Shown piece by piece: positions 46,553 through 56,140 of a stretch of DNA of 58,569 nucleotides (its first letter is position 1; every line of letters starts with the position of its first letter). The translations under genes were made by a program, and so were the position numbers. Source of the DNA: an uncultured Lachnospiraceae bacterium (GTDB taxonomy: Bacteria; Bacillota; Clostridia; Lachnospirales; Lachnospiraceae); assembly GCA_947626285.1 (NCBI GenBank), contig CANQRR010000018.1:1-58569 (forward strand), written 5' to 3'. A model generated the notes under the pieces. That model searched no databases, was not told where the DNA came from, and saw nothing but the letters and a program-made list of their open reading frames with translations.

Positions 46553-48466
46553 ATGGCGGAGTGGAATTTATCATTTGATTATGCAGCGGTTTTCTTCTTA
46601 TTGTTGATCCTTGTCTGGTATCTCAATGAGAAGATGATTCCTCTGCGCAGTCACAGGGCTTTCTTTGTGCTGCTGCTGAACGCGCTTCTGTCCTCGGTGC
46701 TGGAGATCGTCGCGCTCTGGATGGCGCGGGAGATGGACACGGTGGGCTACACGGCGTTCTTCCTGCTGTTTTCTCTGCGCACGCTCGCGATTCATCTGGT
46801 TCCCATTACGCTCACTTTCTACATCCTGCAGCTCGTACATATCGATATCCTGCAGAACAGGCTCCAGCATTTCCTCTTCCGCTTCGCGATCGCGGCGGAG
46901 ATCGCCGTGCTGGCGCTGAACTATTTCTTTGACTGGGCGTTCACTTTCCAGGGAGACGCCTACCGAATCTCCTTCGGCTCTTATATTCTGTACGCGATCG
47001 ACGCGACGATGCTTCTTGTCACATTCATCGTCATCGTTCGTTTCCGGAAGAAGTTTCAGTTTCTCCGGCCGATGCCGTTTCTGTTTATCCTGTTCTTCGG
47101 CGTCCTGATGTCACTTCTGCAGATGCTGGCCTTCATCCCGATGGTGAACCTCATGGTGGTCGCGCTGTGTCTGACGCTGTTCCATTACCAGCAGAACGCC
47201 GGGACGGTCACCGACATGGTGACAAAGCAGTTCAACCGCCGTTTCCTGCGGGAGTATCTGTACAACGATTTCGCAGAGCGTCAGCGTTTCGGCGTCATCG
47301 CGGTGGCGATGGACGATTTCAAGTTCGTGAACCGGACCTACGGCGCGGAGGCCGGAGACTCGCTGCTCTACCAGGTGGGCGAATATCTGAGCGGGCTGCG
47401 GTCGTCGGGGAGGGTGTTCCGTCTCGGGTCGGATCAGTTCTATCTGGTCGTGGAGCGGCATGTCACGCAGCTTTCTTTCCTCGCGGAGCAGATCCGGGAC
47501 CGTTTCCATCAGCCGTGGCTCACGCCGGCAGGGGCTTCGGTCACGATGTCGGCCTCACTGTGCTATATTGAATGCCCGAAGGACGCACAGTCCTACGATT
47601 CCATGATCGACACGCTGGACTATTCGATCAGCTTCACCAAGAAAACGCGCAAGGGCGGCGTCACCTACGTCGGCGACCTGGATCTCTCGAAACTGCACCA
47701 GGAGAAGCAGATCGAGAAGGCGGTGCGTCTGGCGATGGACCGCGACGAGTTGATGGTCTACTATCAGCCGATCTTTTCCGTGAGCCAGAATGTCTACAAT
47801 TCCGCGGAGGCACTGGTGCGGCTGCACGATGAGGAGCTTGGCTGGATCTCTCCGGAGGATTTCATCCCGATCGCGGAGAAGAACGGCATGATCGTAGAGA
47901 TGGGCGAGGTGATCCTGGAGAAGGTGTGTCGCTTCATCCACGATTTCCGCCTTTCGGAGACGAGCGTGCAGTACATAGAGGTGAATATCAGCCCGGTACA
48001 GCTGATGCAGCCGGGGTTTGCGGATAAAGTGAAGCGGATCCTCGAGGACTACGACGTCGAGCCGCAGCAGATCAACATCGAGATCACGGAGACCACGACG
48101 ATCAACTCTTCCGCGATCGTCCAGCAGAACATCCAGGAGCTGGTGGAGTACGGGATCGCGTTCTCGCTCGACGACTACGGCTCGGGGAACGCGAACATCG
48201 AATACATCAACCACATGCCGTTCAAGCTCATCAAAATCGACAAATATATTATCTGGGATTCGTTCAAAAGCCGGAAGGCCGGGATCACGCTGGCGTACAC
48301 GATCGGCATGCTGAACGCGCTTGAGCTTTACATCGTGGCGGAGGGCGTGGAGACGGAGGAGATGCGGGAGCACCTCGCGAAGATCGGCTGCCACTACCTG
48401 CAGGGCTGGTACTACTCCAAGGCGGTGCCGGATGAGGAGTTTATACAGCTGGTGAGCGCGCAGTAA
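46553..48466 (+). CDS. Membrane GGDEF-EAL protein, probable c-di-GMP phosphodiesterase
   Basis: 637 residues. Residues about 8-205 form six hydrophobic helices, a likely membrane sensor. Residues about 215-370 are a GGDEF domain whose signature reads RLGSDQF instead of GGDEF, so cyclase activity is probably lost. Residues about 390-630 are an EAL domain with all catalytic elements visible: EALVRL, VNISPVQL (N), EITETT (E), DDYGSG (two D), KIDKYI (K), EGVET and QGWYYSKA. The likely activity is hydrolysis of c-di-GMP to pGpG. It overlaps nothing and is followed 12 bases later by the methyltransferase gene. Confidence 0.88.
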   Translation: MAEWNLSFDYAAVFFLLLILVWYLNEKMIPLRSHRAFFVLLLNALLSSVLEIVALWMAREMDTVGYTAFFLLFSLRTLAIHLVPITLTFYILQLVHIDILQNRLQHFLFRFAIAAEIAVLALNYFFDWAFTFQGDAYRISFGSYILYAIDATMLLVTFIVIVRFRKKFQFLRPMPFLFILFFGVLMSLLQMLAFIPMVNLMVVALCLTLFHYQQNAGTVTDMVTKQFNRRFLREYLYNDFAERQRFGVIAVAMDDFKFVNRTYGAEAGDSLLYQVGEYLSGLRSSGRVFRLGSDQFYLVVERHVTQLSFLAEQIRDRFHQPWLTPAGASVTMSASLCYIECPKDAQSYDSMIDTLDYSISFTKKTRKGGVTYVGDLDLSKLHQEKQIEKAVRLAMDRDELMVYYQPIFSVSQNVYNSAEALVRLHDEELGWISPEDFIPIAEKNGMIVEMGEVILEKVCRFIHDFRLSETSVQYIEVNISPVQLMQPGFADKVKRILEDYDVEPQQINIEITETTTINSSAIVQQNIQELVEYGIAFSLDDYGSGNANIEYINHMPFKLIKIDKYIIWDSFKSRKAGITLAYTIGMLNALELYIVAEGVETEEMREHLAKIGCHYLQGWYYSKAVPDEEFIQLVSAQ

Positions 48467-48478
48467 GGAGAGCTACAT

Positions 48479-49363
48479 ATGTGGATTGCAGATAAATGGA
48501 AGGATTATGAAGTGCTCGACACATCGGCGGGTGAAAAGCTGGAGCGCTGGGGCGGCTATCTGCTCGTGCGCCCGGATCCGCAGGTGATCTGGAGCACGCC
48601 GAAGCGGCTTCCCGGCTGGAAGCACTGCAGCGCCCACTACCACCGCAGCAAAAAAGGCGGCGGTGAGTGGGAGTTTTTTGACCTGCCCGAACAGTGGGAC
48701 ATCTCGTACCGGAGTCCGGCCATCGGCAGGACGCTGACGTTTCATCTGAAGCCCTTCAGCTTCAAGCACACCGGGCTTTTCCCGGAGCAGGCGGTCAACT
48801 GGGACTGGTTCGCGGAGAAGATCCGCGATGCGGTCGCGGCGGGGCGTTCTGTCAAAGTGCTGAATCTCTTTGCCTACACCGGGGGCGCGACGCTCGCCGC
48901 CGCGTCGGCCGGGGCAGCCGTGACGCATGTGGACGCCTCGAAGGGCATGGTCGGCTGGGCGAAAGAAAACGCAGCCGCCTCCGGCCTGGCAGATGCACCG
49001 ATCCGCTGGCTCGTGGACGACTGCGTAAAGTTTGTGGAACGTGAGATTCGCCGCGGTAATCACTACGACGGCATCATCATGGATCCGCCCTCCTACGGGC
49101 GCGGTCCCAAGGGGGAGATCTGGAAGATCGAGGACTCGATCCATTCATTCATTCGGCTCTGCGCCGGACTTTTGAGCGGCGATCCGCTCTTCTTCCTCGT
49201 GAACTCCTACACGACCGGGCTGGCTCCGGCGGTCCTGACCTATCTGATCTCGACCGAACTCAGGCGCTTTGGCGGGCATGTCGACTCACAGGAGATCGGA
49301 CTGCCCGTCACCGCCAGCGGTCTCATCCTGCCCTGCGGGGCGTCCGGGCGTTGGGAGCGGTGA
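48479..49363 (+). CDS. Class I SAM-dependent methyltransferase, RlmI/RlmK-like
   Basis: 294 residues resembling the catalytic domain of RlmI/RlmK 23S rRNA methyltransferases, without the PUA domain. SAM-binding is seen in VLNLFAYTGGATLAAASAGA near residue 126 and VTHVDASKGMVGWAKENAAA; the catalytic loop is IIMDPPSYGRGPKGE. The target RNA position is not known. GGAGAGCTACAT precedes the ATG. Its last 78 bases overlap the 3' end of ftsH on the other strand, so the C-terminus of each is coded by the same DNA. Confidence 0.82.
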   Translation: MWIADKWKDYEVLDTSAGEKLERWGGYLLVRPDPQVIWSTPKRLPGWKHCSAHYHRSKKGGGEWEFFDLPEQWDISYRSPAIGRTLTFHLKPFSFKHTGLFPEQAVNWDWFAEKIRDAVAAGRSVKVLNLFAYTGGATLAAASAGAAVTHVDASKGMVGWAKENAAASGLADAPIRWLVDDCVKFVEREIRRGNHYDGIIMDPPSYGRGPKGEIWKIEDSIHSFIRLCAGLLSGDPLFFLVNSYTTGLAPAVLTYLISTELRRFGGHVDSQEIGLPVTASGLILPCGASGRWER

Positions 49364-51421
49364 GTCATTCGCCTCCGGCTCGGCTGTCGGAGCCGCTTCC
49401 GGATCCCCGGAAGCCTCCGCTGTCGGCTCTGTCGGAACTTCTCTGACTGTATCCGCCGGCGCTGCCTCCTCAACTGCCTTCTCGCTGATGCGGGATACCG
49501 GCTCTTTCTTCTCCTCCGTCTCGGAGATCCCCTCCACCTCGCGGAAGATCTGCATGAACTCCTTGCCGGTGATGGTCTCTTTCGCGATCAGGAACTCGGC
49601 GATCTTGTCCAGCGCCTTGCGGTGCTCAGTCAGCAGCCGCTTCGCCTCGTCGTACGAAGCCTTGAGAACCGCCATGACCTCCTGGTCGACGTCCGCGGCC
49701 GTCGCGTCGCTGCAGTTCATGATCGGGCGGTTGTCGAGATACTGGTTCGCCTGTATCTCAAGTCCCATCAGGCCAAAACGCTTCGACATGCCGTACTGCG
49801 TCACCATCGCGCGGGCGATGCGCGTCGCCTTCTCGATATCGTTCGCGGCGCCGGTCGTCACCGTGTCGAAGACCAGCTCCTCCGCCGCGCGTCCCGCCAC
49901 ACACTCGACGAGCATCGCGCGGATCTCTTTTTCCGTATTCAGGTATTTCTCTTCCTCCGGCACGTTCATCACGTAGCCGAGCGCGCCCATCGTGCGCGGC
50001 ACGATCGTGATCTTCTGCACCGGCTCGGAATCCTTCTGAAGCGCGCTCACCAGCGCGTGCCCCACCTCATGGTAAGAGACGATCCTGCGCTCTTCCTTGC
50101 TCAGGATGCGGTCCTTCTTCTCCTTGCCGACAAGCACGATCTCCACGGACTCAAACAGATCCTGCTGGGAAACTGCCTTACGCCCCTTCTTGACCGCGAG
50201 GATCGCGGCCTCGTTGATCATATTCGCGAGGTCCGAGCCCACAGCGCCCGAAGTCGCGAGCGCGATCGCCTCGAGATCCACAGTCTCGTCCATGCTGACG
50301 TCCTTCGAATGCACCTTCAGAACGTCGATCCGTCCCTTGAGGTCCGGCTTGTCGACGATGACGCGCCGGTCAAAACGTCCCGGACGCAGCAGCGCCTGGT
50401 CGAGCACCTCCGGGCGGTTCGTCGCCGCCAGCACCAGCAGACCCTTGGACGTATCGAAGCCGTCCATCTCCGCCAACAGCTGGTTCAGCGTCTGCTCGCG
50501 CTCGTCATTGCCGCCGCCGTAGCGGCTGTCACGGGTCTTTCCGATCGCGTCGATCTCATCGATGAAGATGATACACGGCGCGTTTTTCTTCGCCTCTTCA
50601 AATAGGTCTCTGACACGGGACGCGCCGACGCCGACGAACATCTCCACGAAATCCGATCCGGAAAGCGAGAAGAACGGGCACTTCGCCTCGCCTGCCACCG
50701 CCTTCGCGAGCAGTGTCTTGCCGGTGCCCGGAGGGCCTACCAGCAGCGCGCCCTTCGGGAGCTTCGCGCCGATCGTCGTGTACTTGCCCGGATTCTCCAG
50801 GAAGTCGACGACCTCCTGCAGCGATTCCTTTGCCTCGTCCTGCCCGGCGACGTCCTGGAACGTCACGCCGGTCTCTTTCTGCACATAGACCTTGGCGCGG
50901 CTCTTGCCGACGCCCATGATCCCGCCGCTTCCGCCGCCCATCCGGCGCATCACAAAACCGAAGATGATCCAGATCAGCAGCACCGGAAGCACAAAGCTCA
51001 CCAGCATCTCCACGATCATCATCGACGTGGTGTCCGGGATCTCCTCGGTAAACTTCACATCCGCGCGGCGCAGACGCTCAATCAGGTTCGGATCCCCCGG
51101 ATTTCCGGTATAATAAGTCGTATTGCCCGTTCCGAGAATGTCGGAAAGCGCCTCGATCGTCTTCATCTCAATCTCGATCCGTGAGGAGCTGATCGTCACA
51201 CTCTCCACCGTGCCCGCGTCAAGCCGATCCAGAAATTCGTCGTAACTAATCTCGACCGCCGCCGTACTGTTTCTCATATTGTTCAACATCGCCACCGCCA
51301 GAACGGCCACCAGCGTTACGATTAGAAAGATCGTAAACGTGGAACGGTTCTTATTCGGATCCCCCTGGGGTCCCTGGCCGCCTCCCGACGGACGATTGTT
51401 TCTCTGTTGGTTGTTGTCCAT
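49286..51421 (-). CDS. ftsH: ATP-dependent zinc metalloprotease FtsH
   Basis: Membrane-bound AAA+ protease that degrades damaged membrane and regulatory proteins. Of 711 residues, two membrane helices flank a short external part (about 28-50 and 138-162). Walker A is GPPGTGKT, Walker [12 protein letters not shown], the second region of homology ends in RPGRFDRR, and the zinc site is HEVGH. A 60-residue C-terminal tail rich in E, P, A and T is unusually long and acidic. I start at the ATG at 51421, preceded by GAGGAGGAACAT. Confidence 0.95.
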   Translation of the reverse strand: MDNNQQRNNRPSGGGQGPQGDPNKNRSTFTIFLIVTLVAVLAVAMLNNMRNSTAAVEISYDEFLDRLDAGTVESVTISSSRIEIEMKTIEALSDILGTGNTTYYTGNPGDPNLIERLRRADVKFTEEIPDTTSMMIVEMLVSFVLPVLLIWIIFGFVMRRMGGGSGGIMGVGKSRAKVYVQKETGVTFQDVAGQDEAKESLQEVVDFLENPGKYTTIGAKLPKGALLVGPPGTGKTLLAKAVAGEAKCPFFSLSGSDFVEMFVGVGASRVRDLFEEAKKNAPCIIFIDEIDAIGKTRDSRYGGGNDEREQTLNQLLAEMDGFDTSKGLLVLAATNRPEVLDQALLRPGRFDRRVIVDKPDLKGRIDVLKVHSKDVSMDETVDLEAIALATSGAVGSDLANMINEAAILAVKKGRKAVSQQDLFESVEIVLVGKEKKDRILSKEERRIVSYHEVGHALVSALQKDSEPVQKITIVPRTMGALGYVMNVPEEEKYLNTEKEIRAMLVECVAGRAAEELVFDTVTTGAANDIEKATRIARAMVTQYGMSKRFGLMGLEIQANQYLDNRPIMNCSDATAADVDQEVMAVLKASYDEAKRLLTEHRKALDKIAEFLIAKETITGKEFMQIFREVEGISETEEKKEPVSRISEKAVEEAAPADTVREVPTEPTAEASGDPEAAPTAEPEANDSPLPTPGRPAGQDETAGGDGQSDLL

Positions 51422-51526
51422 ATGTTCCTCCTCTTCTGCCTGCATCCAGAAACTGTGTTTCGCTCTGTTTCTGCCGCTTACCTGCCGGCAAATGCACGCA
51501 AGCGCCCATTTCTTCCGACAGGTTAC

Positions 51527-51555
51527 ATTATAAAGAGATGTATTTCATAAATCAA
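51527..51555 (-). promoter_or_regulatory. Sigma-A promoter of ftsH
   Basis: TTGATT, 17 bases, TATAAT on the minus strand, 106 bases before the ftsH ATG. Confidence 0.75.
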
Positions 51556-51596
51556 TAGAATAATTCTAAAATGTTTGCAAAATTTCTAGAAAAAAA

Positions 51597-51613
51597 CCAT
51601 GGATTTTCCATGG
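51597..51613. other. Palindrome CCATGGA-TTT-TCCATGG
   Basis: A perfect seven-base inverted repeat just upstream of a TATAAT (51623-51628) pointing to pyrG. It could be an operator or part of a repeat border; nothing in the sequence decides this. Confidence 0.4.
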
Positions 51614-51703
51614 ATAACGTTGTATAATAGCGATGGTTCAGTCATGCCGACGACGGCTTGATCCATCTGGTTCGTCGTGTTCTGCGCATGGCTTTTTATT
51701 TTG

Positions 51704-51826
51704 AAAGCCCGGTCTCCATGCAGAGGCGCTGTGCGCCGGTGGCGCACGTTCAGCGCCGACCGAAGCGGAGCGTAGACCGGACGACAAGTTCACTTGTCGG
51801 ACTGACTTTGCATGAGAGACGCTAAC
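51704..51826. repeat. Border repeat with hairpin module, long copy, in the pyrG leader
   Basis: Borders AAAGCCCGGTCTCCAT (51704-51719) and CATGAGAGACGCTAAC (51811-51826) match the element at 25721-25784. Between them are the hairpin module (GGCGCT, GTGCGCC, loop GGT, GGCGCAC, GTTC, AGCGCC at 51725-51757, then CCGAAGCGGAGCGTAGA) also found at 113-165, and a second hairpin CGACAAG/CTTGTCG at 51782-51799. It lies within the 500-base gap between ftsH and pyrG. Confidence 0.75.
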
Positions 51827-51946
51827 CCGTATGAGCAAAAAAGCAGCGTGAGCAGAGCGAACGGTGTAATTTGCGAATAACGACATAGTGCGGAGCAATC
51901 CGTAGGGCTTTCATACAATACAATAAAGTAACACAGGAGGAAACCC

Positions 51947-53557
51947 ATGTCAGTAAAATACGTATTTGTCACCGGCGGCGTCGTCTCCGGCCTCGGCAAG
52001 GGAATCACGGCGGCGTCTCTCGGACGGCTTTTGAAAGCGCGCGGTTACCGGGTCACCATGCAGAAGTTCGATCCCTACATCAACATCGATCCCGGGACGA
52101 TGAACCCGATCCAGCACGGCGAAGTGTTCGTCACGGACGACGGCGCGGAGACCGATCTCGACCTCGGGCACTACGAACGTTTCATCGACGAGAGCCTGAG
52201 CAAGAATTCCAACGTCACCACCGGCAAGATCTACTGGTCCGTGCTCCACAAGGAGCGCCGCGGCGACTATGGCGGCGGCACAGTGCAGGTGATCCCGCAC
52301 ATCACGAACGAGATCAAGAGCCGTTTCCACCGGGACTACTCGACGGATGGGACGCAGATCGCGATCATTGAGGTGGGCGGCACGGTCGGCGATATCGAGA
52401 GCCAGCCGTTTCTGGAGGCCATCCGCCAGTTCCAGCACGACATCGGACACGAGAACGCGATCCTGGTCCACGTGACGCTGATCCCGTATCTGAAAGCGTC
52501 CGGCGAGATGAAGACGAAGCCGACGCAGGCCAGCGTCAAGCAGCTGCAGGGGATGGGCATCTGGCCCGACATCATCGTGTGCCGTTCCGAATTCCCGCTC
52601 GACCAGGGCATCAAGGACAAGATCGCCCTGTTCTGCAACGTGCCGAGCTCGCATGTCCTGCAGAATCTGGACGTCGAATACTTATATGAAGCGCCGCTCG
52701 CCATGGAGCGCGAGAATCTCGCGCAGGTGGCCTGCGAATGCCTGCATCTGCCCTGTCCGGAGCCGGATCTGACCGACTGGCAGGCGATGGTGGACGCGCT
52801 GCGTTCCCCGACCGGCGAGGTAAACATCGCGCTCGTCGGAAAATACATACAGCTCCACGACGCCTACATCAGCGTGGTAGAGGCGCTGAAACACGGCGGC
52901 ATCGCGAGCCGCGCGGTCGTGAACCTTCACTGGATCAATTCTGAGGAAGTCACGCGGGAGAACGCGCCGGAGCTGCTCTCCGGCATGGACGGCATCCTTG
53001 TGCCCGGCGGTTTCGGCGACAGAGGCATCGAGGGCAAGATCGAGGCGATCCGCTACGCGCGCATGAACAAGATCCCGTACCTCGGGCTGTGCCTCGGCAT
53101 GCAGCTCGCGATCGTCGAGTACGCGCGCAACGTCGCGGGGCTCGGAGACGCGCACAGCATCGAGCTGAACCCGCAGACGCCGCATCCCGTGATCGCGCTT
53201 ATGCCCGACCAGAACGGCGTCGAGGACATCGGCGGCACGCTGCGCCTCGGCTCCTATCCCTGTGTGCTGGACGAGACCACGCTCGCGTATAAACTGTACG
53301 GGGAGAAGGAGATCCACGAGCGCCACAGGCACCGCTACGAGGTCAACAACGACTACCGCAAGCTGCTCACCGAGAACGGCATGACGCTCTCCGGCATCTC
53401 TCCGGACGGGCGCATCGTAGAGATGATCGAATTGAAAGATCACCCGTTCTTCATCGGAACACAGGCGCATCCGGAGCTCAAATCGCGCCCGAACCGCCCA
53501 CACCCGCTGTTCCGCGGATTCGTGGAGGCGGCGCTGGCCGTGCACAACGGGCGTTAA
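51947..53557 (+). CDS. pyrG: CTP synthase
   Basis: Makes CTP from UTP, ATP and glutamine. The 536-residue protein has the synthetase domain ([20 protein letters not shown] at the start, [13 protein letters not shown]) to about residue 265 and a class I glutamine amidotransferase domain with the nucleophile in GLCLGMQLA near 380 and [12 protein letters not shown] near the end. AGGAGGAAACCC precedes the ATG. The leader is long and carries the repeat at 51704-51826; the G-run attenuation signal known from Bacillus pyrG is not apparent. Confidence 0.96.
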   Translation: MSVKYVFVTGGVVSGLGKGITAASLGRLLKARGYRVTMQKFDPYINIDPGTMNPIQHGEVFVTDDGAETDLDLGHYERFIDESLSKNSNVTTGKIYWSVLHKERRGDYGGGTVQVIPHITNEIKSRFHRDYSTDGTQIAIIEVGGTVGDIESQPFLEAIRQFQHDIGHENAILVHVTLIPYLKASGEMKTKPTQASVKQLQGMGIWPDIIVCRSEFPLDQGIKDKIALFCNVPSSHVLQNLDVEYLYEAPLAMERENLAQVACECLHLPCPEPDLTDWQAMVDALRSPTGEVNIALVGKYIQLHDAYISVVEALKHGGIASRAVVNLHWINSEEVTRENAPELLSGMDGILVPGGFGDRGIEGKIEAIRYARMNKIPYLGLCLGMQLAIVEYARNVAGLGDAHSIELNPQTPHPVIALMPDQNGVEDIGGTLRLGSYPCVLDETTLAYKLYGEKEIHERHRHRYEVNNDYRKLLTENGMTLSGISPDGRIVEMIELKDHPFFIGTQAHPELKSRPNRPHPLFRGFVEAALAVHNGR

Positions 53558-53604
53558 AGTGTAATTATTTATATTTTCTTCAGATTAATTTCATAAATAA
53601 TTTG

Positions 53605-53633
53605 TTGCAACTTCTGTCATCTTATAGTATACT
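53605..53633 (+). promoter_or_regulatory. Promoter of the orphan antitoxin-like gene
   Basis: TTGCAA, 17 bases, TATACT on the plus strand, 38 bases before the ATG at 53671. Confidence 0.65.
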
Positions 53634-53670
53634 ATATAAAATCTTAAGCGTTGGGGAATGGGGAATTTTG

Positions 53671-53841
53671 ATGGATACAATGCATGACAGGAAAATTGAT
53701 CGTATTCAGGAAAATGATGACGTCCTGAGAATGCTGGATAGGGGAATCGACGACATGGAAGCCGGCAGAGAACTGCCATTTGACAAAGCTTTCCGTGAAG
53801 TTGAAGAGCTAAGAAAATCCCGAAGAAATGCAAGACTATGA
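53671..53841 (+). CDS. Orphan antitoxin-like protein, 56 aa
   Basis: A 56-residue charged helical protein (MDTMHDRKIDRIQENDDVLR, then GIDDMEAGRELPFDKAFREV). The second half resembles the toxin-binding tail of type II antitoxins of the RelB/Phd kind; the DNA-binding N-terminal part is very short. No toxin gene follows in the 118 bases to the next gene on the other strand. It has its own promoter, so it is likely expressed. I place it by composition and pattern only. Confidence 0.5.
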   Translation: MDTMHDRKIDRIQENDDVLRMLDRGIDDMEAGRELPFDKAFREVEELRKSRRNARL

Positions 53842-53907
53842 GAAGAGCGTAACTGGCAGAATATTCTAAGTCGTCCACATAACTATACATATCCTGTTTA
53901 GCAAACA

Positions 53908-53931
53908 GAGCAGGGGAAATCACCCCTGCTC
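53908..53931. terminator. Hairpin between the antitoxin-like gene and the purH-like gene
   Basis: GAGCAGGGG pairs with CCCCTGCTC across a six-base loop. It can end transcripts from both sides; T-runs are short (GATTTGT and TGTTTGC). Confidence 0.6.
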
Positions 53932-53959
53932 GATTTGTATAATCCGGAGTTTAATTAGA

Positions 53960-55138
53960 TTAATGATGAAACAGGCGGATGCCCGTGAACACCATCACCA
54001 TGCCATACTTGTCGCAGGTCGCGATGACGTCCTTGTCGCGCACTGAACCGCCCGGCTGCGCGATGTATGCAACGCCGGACTTGTGCGCCCGCTCGATGTT
54101 GTCAGAAAACGGGAAGAACGCATCGGAGCCCAGCGTCACGCCCTTCATCTGATCCAGCCACGCGCGCTTCTCCTGCTCGGTGAAGACCTCCGGCTTCTCC
54201 GTGAAGACCTTCTGCCACGCGCCGTCTGCGAGCACGTCCATGTACTCCGGCCCGATGTAGACATCGATCGCGTTGTCGCGCTCCGCGCGTGTGATATTGT
54301 CAGCGAACGGGAGGTTCAGCACTTTCGGGCACTGGCGCAGGAACCAGTTGTCGGCCTTCTGTCCGGCCAGGCGCGTGCAGTGCACGCGGGACTGCTGCCC
54401 GGCGCCGATGCCGATCGCCTGTCCGTCTTTCACGAAGCAGACGGAATTCGACTGTGTGTATTTCAGCGTGATCAGCGCGATCTTCAGATCCGTCTTCGCG
54501 CTCTCCGGCAGTTCCTTCTGCTTCGTCACGCAGTTCGAGATCAGCGCGTCGTCGATCGGCAACTCCTGCCGCCCCTGCTCGAACGTCACGCCGTACACCT
54601 GCTTGCGCTCGATCGGGGCCGGGCGGTAATTCTCGTCGATCTGGATCACGTTGTAATTGCCCTTTTTCTTCTGCCTGAGGAACTCCAGCGCCTCGTCGGT
54701 GTAGCCCGGCGCGATCACGCCGTCGGACACCTCTCTCTTGATGAGCATCGCCGTGTCCTTATCGCAGACGTCGGACAGCGCGATGAAATCGCCGAACGAG
54801 GACATCCGGTCCGCGCCTCTCGCCCTCGCGTACGCGCAGGCCAGCGGGGAGAGCGGCCCGCAGTCGTCCACCCAATAAATCTTCGCGAGCGTCTCGTCCA
54901 GAGGAAGTCCCACCGCCGCGCCGGCCGGGGACACGTGCTTAAAGGAAGTCGCCGCCGGGAGCCCGGTCGCCTGCTTCAGCTCACGCACGAGCTGCCAACC
55001 GTTGAACGCGTCGAGAAAGTTGATGTAGCCCGGCTTGCCCGAGAGCACCTGGATCGGGAGTTCGCTGCCGTCCTCCATGAAAATGCGGGAAGGCTTCTGG
55101 TTCGGGTTGCAGCCGTATTTCAAAGCAAGTTCATTCAT
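53960..55138 (-). CDS. AICAR transformylase (monofunctional PurH-like)
   Basis: Adds a formyl group from 10-formyl-THF to AICAR (ZMP) to give FAICAR. The 392-residue protein covers only the transformylase part of PurH: it starts MNELALKYGCNPNQKPSRIF and contains the catalytic-loop region SFKHVSPAGAAVG (K and H) and AHKSGVAYIAQPGGSVRDKD. The IMP cyclohydrolase domain of bifunctional PurH is missing and is supplied by the gene upstream. It lies 147 bases after that gene and probably shares its ZTP-controlled transcript. Confidence 0.9.
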   Translation of the reverse strand: MNELALKYGCNPNQKPSRIFMEDGSELPIQVLSGKPGYINFLDAFNGWQLVRELKQATGLPAATSFKHVSPAGAAVGLPLDETLAKIYWVDDCGPLSPLACAYARARGADRMSSFGDFIALSDVCDKDTAMLIKREVSDGVIAPGYTDEALEFLRQKKKGNYNVIQIDENYRPAPIERKQVYGVTFEQGRQELPIDDALISNCVTKQKELPESAKTDLKIALITLKYTQSNSVCFVKDGQAIGIGAGQQSRVHCTRLAGQKADNWFLRQCPKVLNLPFADNITRAERDNAIDVYIGPEYMDVLADGAWQKVFTEKPEVFTEQEKRAWLDQMKGVTLGSDAFFPFSDNIERAHKSGVAYIAQPGGSVRDKDVIATCDKYGMVMVFTGIRLFHH

Positions 55139-55285
55139 ATCGTCGTCCTCCTGTACATGATTTTATAATTTATTAAATTCAGCAATTCTTCACGCCGCTT
55201 AGGCAGGACATCTGTGTAGACGTCTTATAAAGTCTTCCCAGAATGTACAACACTGCTGACGGAAAGAATTGCCCGTGAACGTTGA

Positions 55286-55999
55286 TTATCGATTCTTATT
55301 GATGATTTTGGACTCATACTTCCCGCTCGTGATGTCGATGTAGCGCACAAACAGCGACACCTTGTTGTCCTCATTCAGGCTTGTCCAGAGCATCTGCGCG
55401 AACTCTTCCATGTCGTCCGGGATTGCCACCAGCTTCGGCTCGCCCTCAAAGCTCGGGAGCGGATCGCCGTCGCACTTGTAGGTGTGGATAAAATGTCCCT
55501 CGCCCGCGACGCAGTTCTCATATGCGAAGGTGAAGCGGTTGCAGGCCGACGGGTCGCCGTTGTTGCTCTTTAAGATGGAGAGCGCGTAGCTGTATTTGCC
55601 GCCCTCGACATGCATGACGCCGGATATACGCGGCGTGTAGTTCGGAGCGTCCGGCTCGAACTCGCGGCTGCGCAACGACTGCTCAAACGTCATCTGCCGA
55701 TCCATGCCCTCGTAGATCGTGTCCGTCTGATCGCCGTTCGTCACGATCGTCTTGTTGCCGAGCACACGCACCGGCGCATAGATGATCAGGCTCGGATCGC
55801 TTAATTTCGACGGATCGAACGCCTGCGTGCGGATTCCCTCACCGTCCTCGACGAACACGCGATTCCTGCTGTTGACGCTGCGCCCCATGATAAAGTACGC
55901 CGTCACCGCTTTCGTCCCGTCCGCGGACCTGCCGATGATAATTCCTCTTCCCGGGTAGCTGTTTTCTTTCAGTTCCTTCTCCAGCGAAATCATTTCCAT
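55286..55999 (-). CDS. IMP cyclohydrolase, PurO-like
   Basis: Closes the ring of FAICAR to give IMP, the last step of purine synthesis. The 237-residue protein resembles the archaeal-type PurO/IMP cyclohydrolase family (SYPGRGIIIGRSADGTKAVT at the N-terminus, YFIMGRSVNSRNRVF, then RQMTFEQSLRSREFEPDAPN) and replaces the cyclohydrolase domain of PurH. I start at the ATG at 55999, preceded by AGGAGAGGAG. Directly behind the ZTP riboswitch. Confidence 0.85.
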   Translation of the reverse strand: MEMISLEKELKENSYPGRGIIIGRSADGTKAVTAYFIMGRSVNSRNRVFVEDGEGIRTQAFDPSKLSDPSLIIYAPVRVLGNKTIVTNGDQTDTIYEGMDRQMTFEQSLRSREFEPDAPNYTPRISGVMHVEGGKYSYALSILKSNNGDPSACNRFTFAYENCVAGEGHFIHTYKCDGDPLPSFEGEPKLVAIPDDMEEFAQMLWTSLNEDNKVSLFVRYIDITSGKYESKIINKNR

Positions 56000-56037
56000 T
56001 GCGTCTCCTCTCCTTGTCATACATATTTACGATAATG

Positions 56038-56082
56038 AAAAAAGCCAAACGCCGGACACTTGCATGCCCAGACGGTCGGCTC
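56038..56082 (-). terminator. Riboswitch-controlled terminator
   Basis: The 3' part of the aptamer (GCCGA) can pair with TTGGC and GGGCA with TGTCC to form a stem followed by six T. It competes with the aptamer fold, so ligand binding should permit read-through into the purine genes. Confidence 0.7.
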
Positions 56083-56130
56083 CCCTTGGCTCATACTCCC
56101 TGTGGGTACTCCCACTTCCGTCAGTCATAT
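56063..56130 (-). promoter_or_regulatory. ZTP (pfl) riboswitch
   Basis: The minus strand reads TGACTGACGG, GGGAGTACCCAC, AGGGAG, then CCGACCGTCTGGGCA, which are the conserved parts of the pfl/ZTP aptamer in the right order and spacing. The ligand is ZMP or ZTP, the AICAR nucleotides that rise when 10-formyl-THF is short. It precedes the two enzymes that use AICAR and FAICAR, and a terminator follows the aptamer. Confidence 0.88.
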
Positions 56131-56140
56131 GAGCAGATTT

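Noticed and set aside
46515-46560. GCACGCACAAAGG before the GGDEF-EAL gene as a c-di-GMP riboswitch
   Set aside because: Only a short resemblance to the start of the GEMM-I aptamer; the tetraloop receptor and second stem are absent.
51638-51898. 86-residue open frame on the minus strand in the pyrG leader
   Set aside because: It coincides with the repeat at 51704-51826, and its short similarity to the open frame at 25695-25904 (VSVSHA) comes from the repeat border, not from protein conservation.
51860-51946. G-run attenuation of pyrG as in Bacillus
   Set aside because: There is a GGGCTTTC but no matching terminator stem, and the position of the transcription start is not known.
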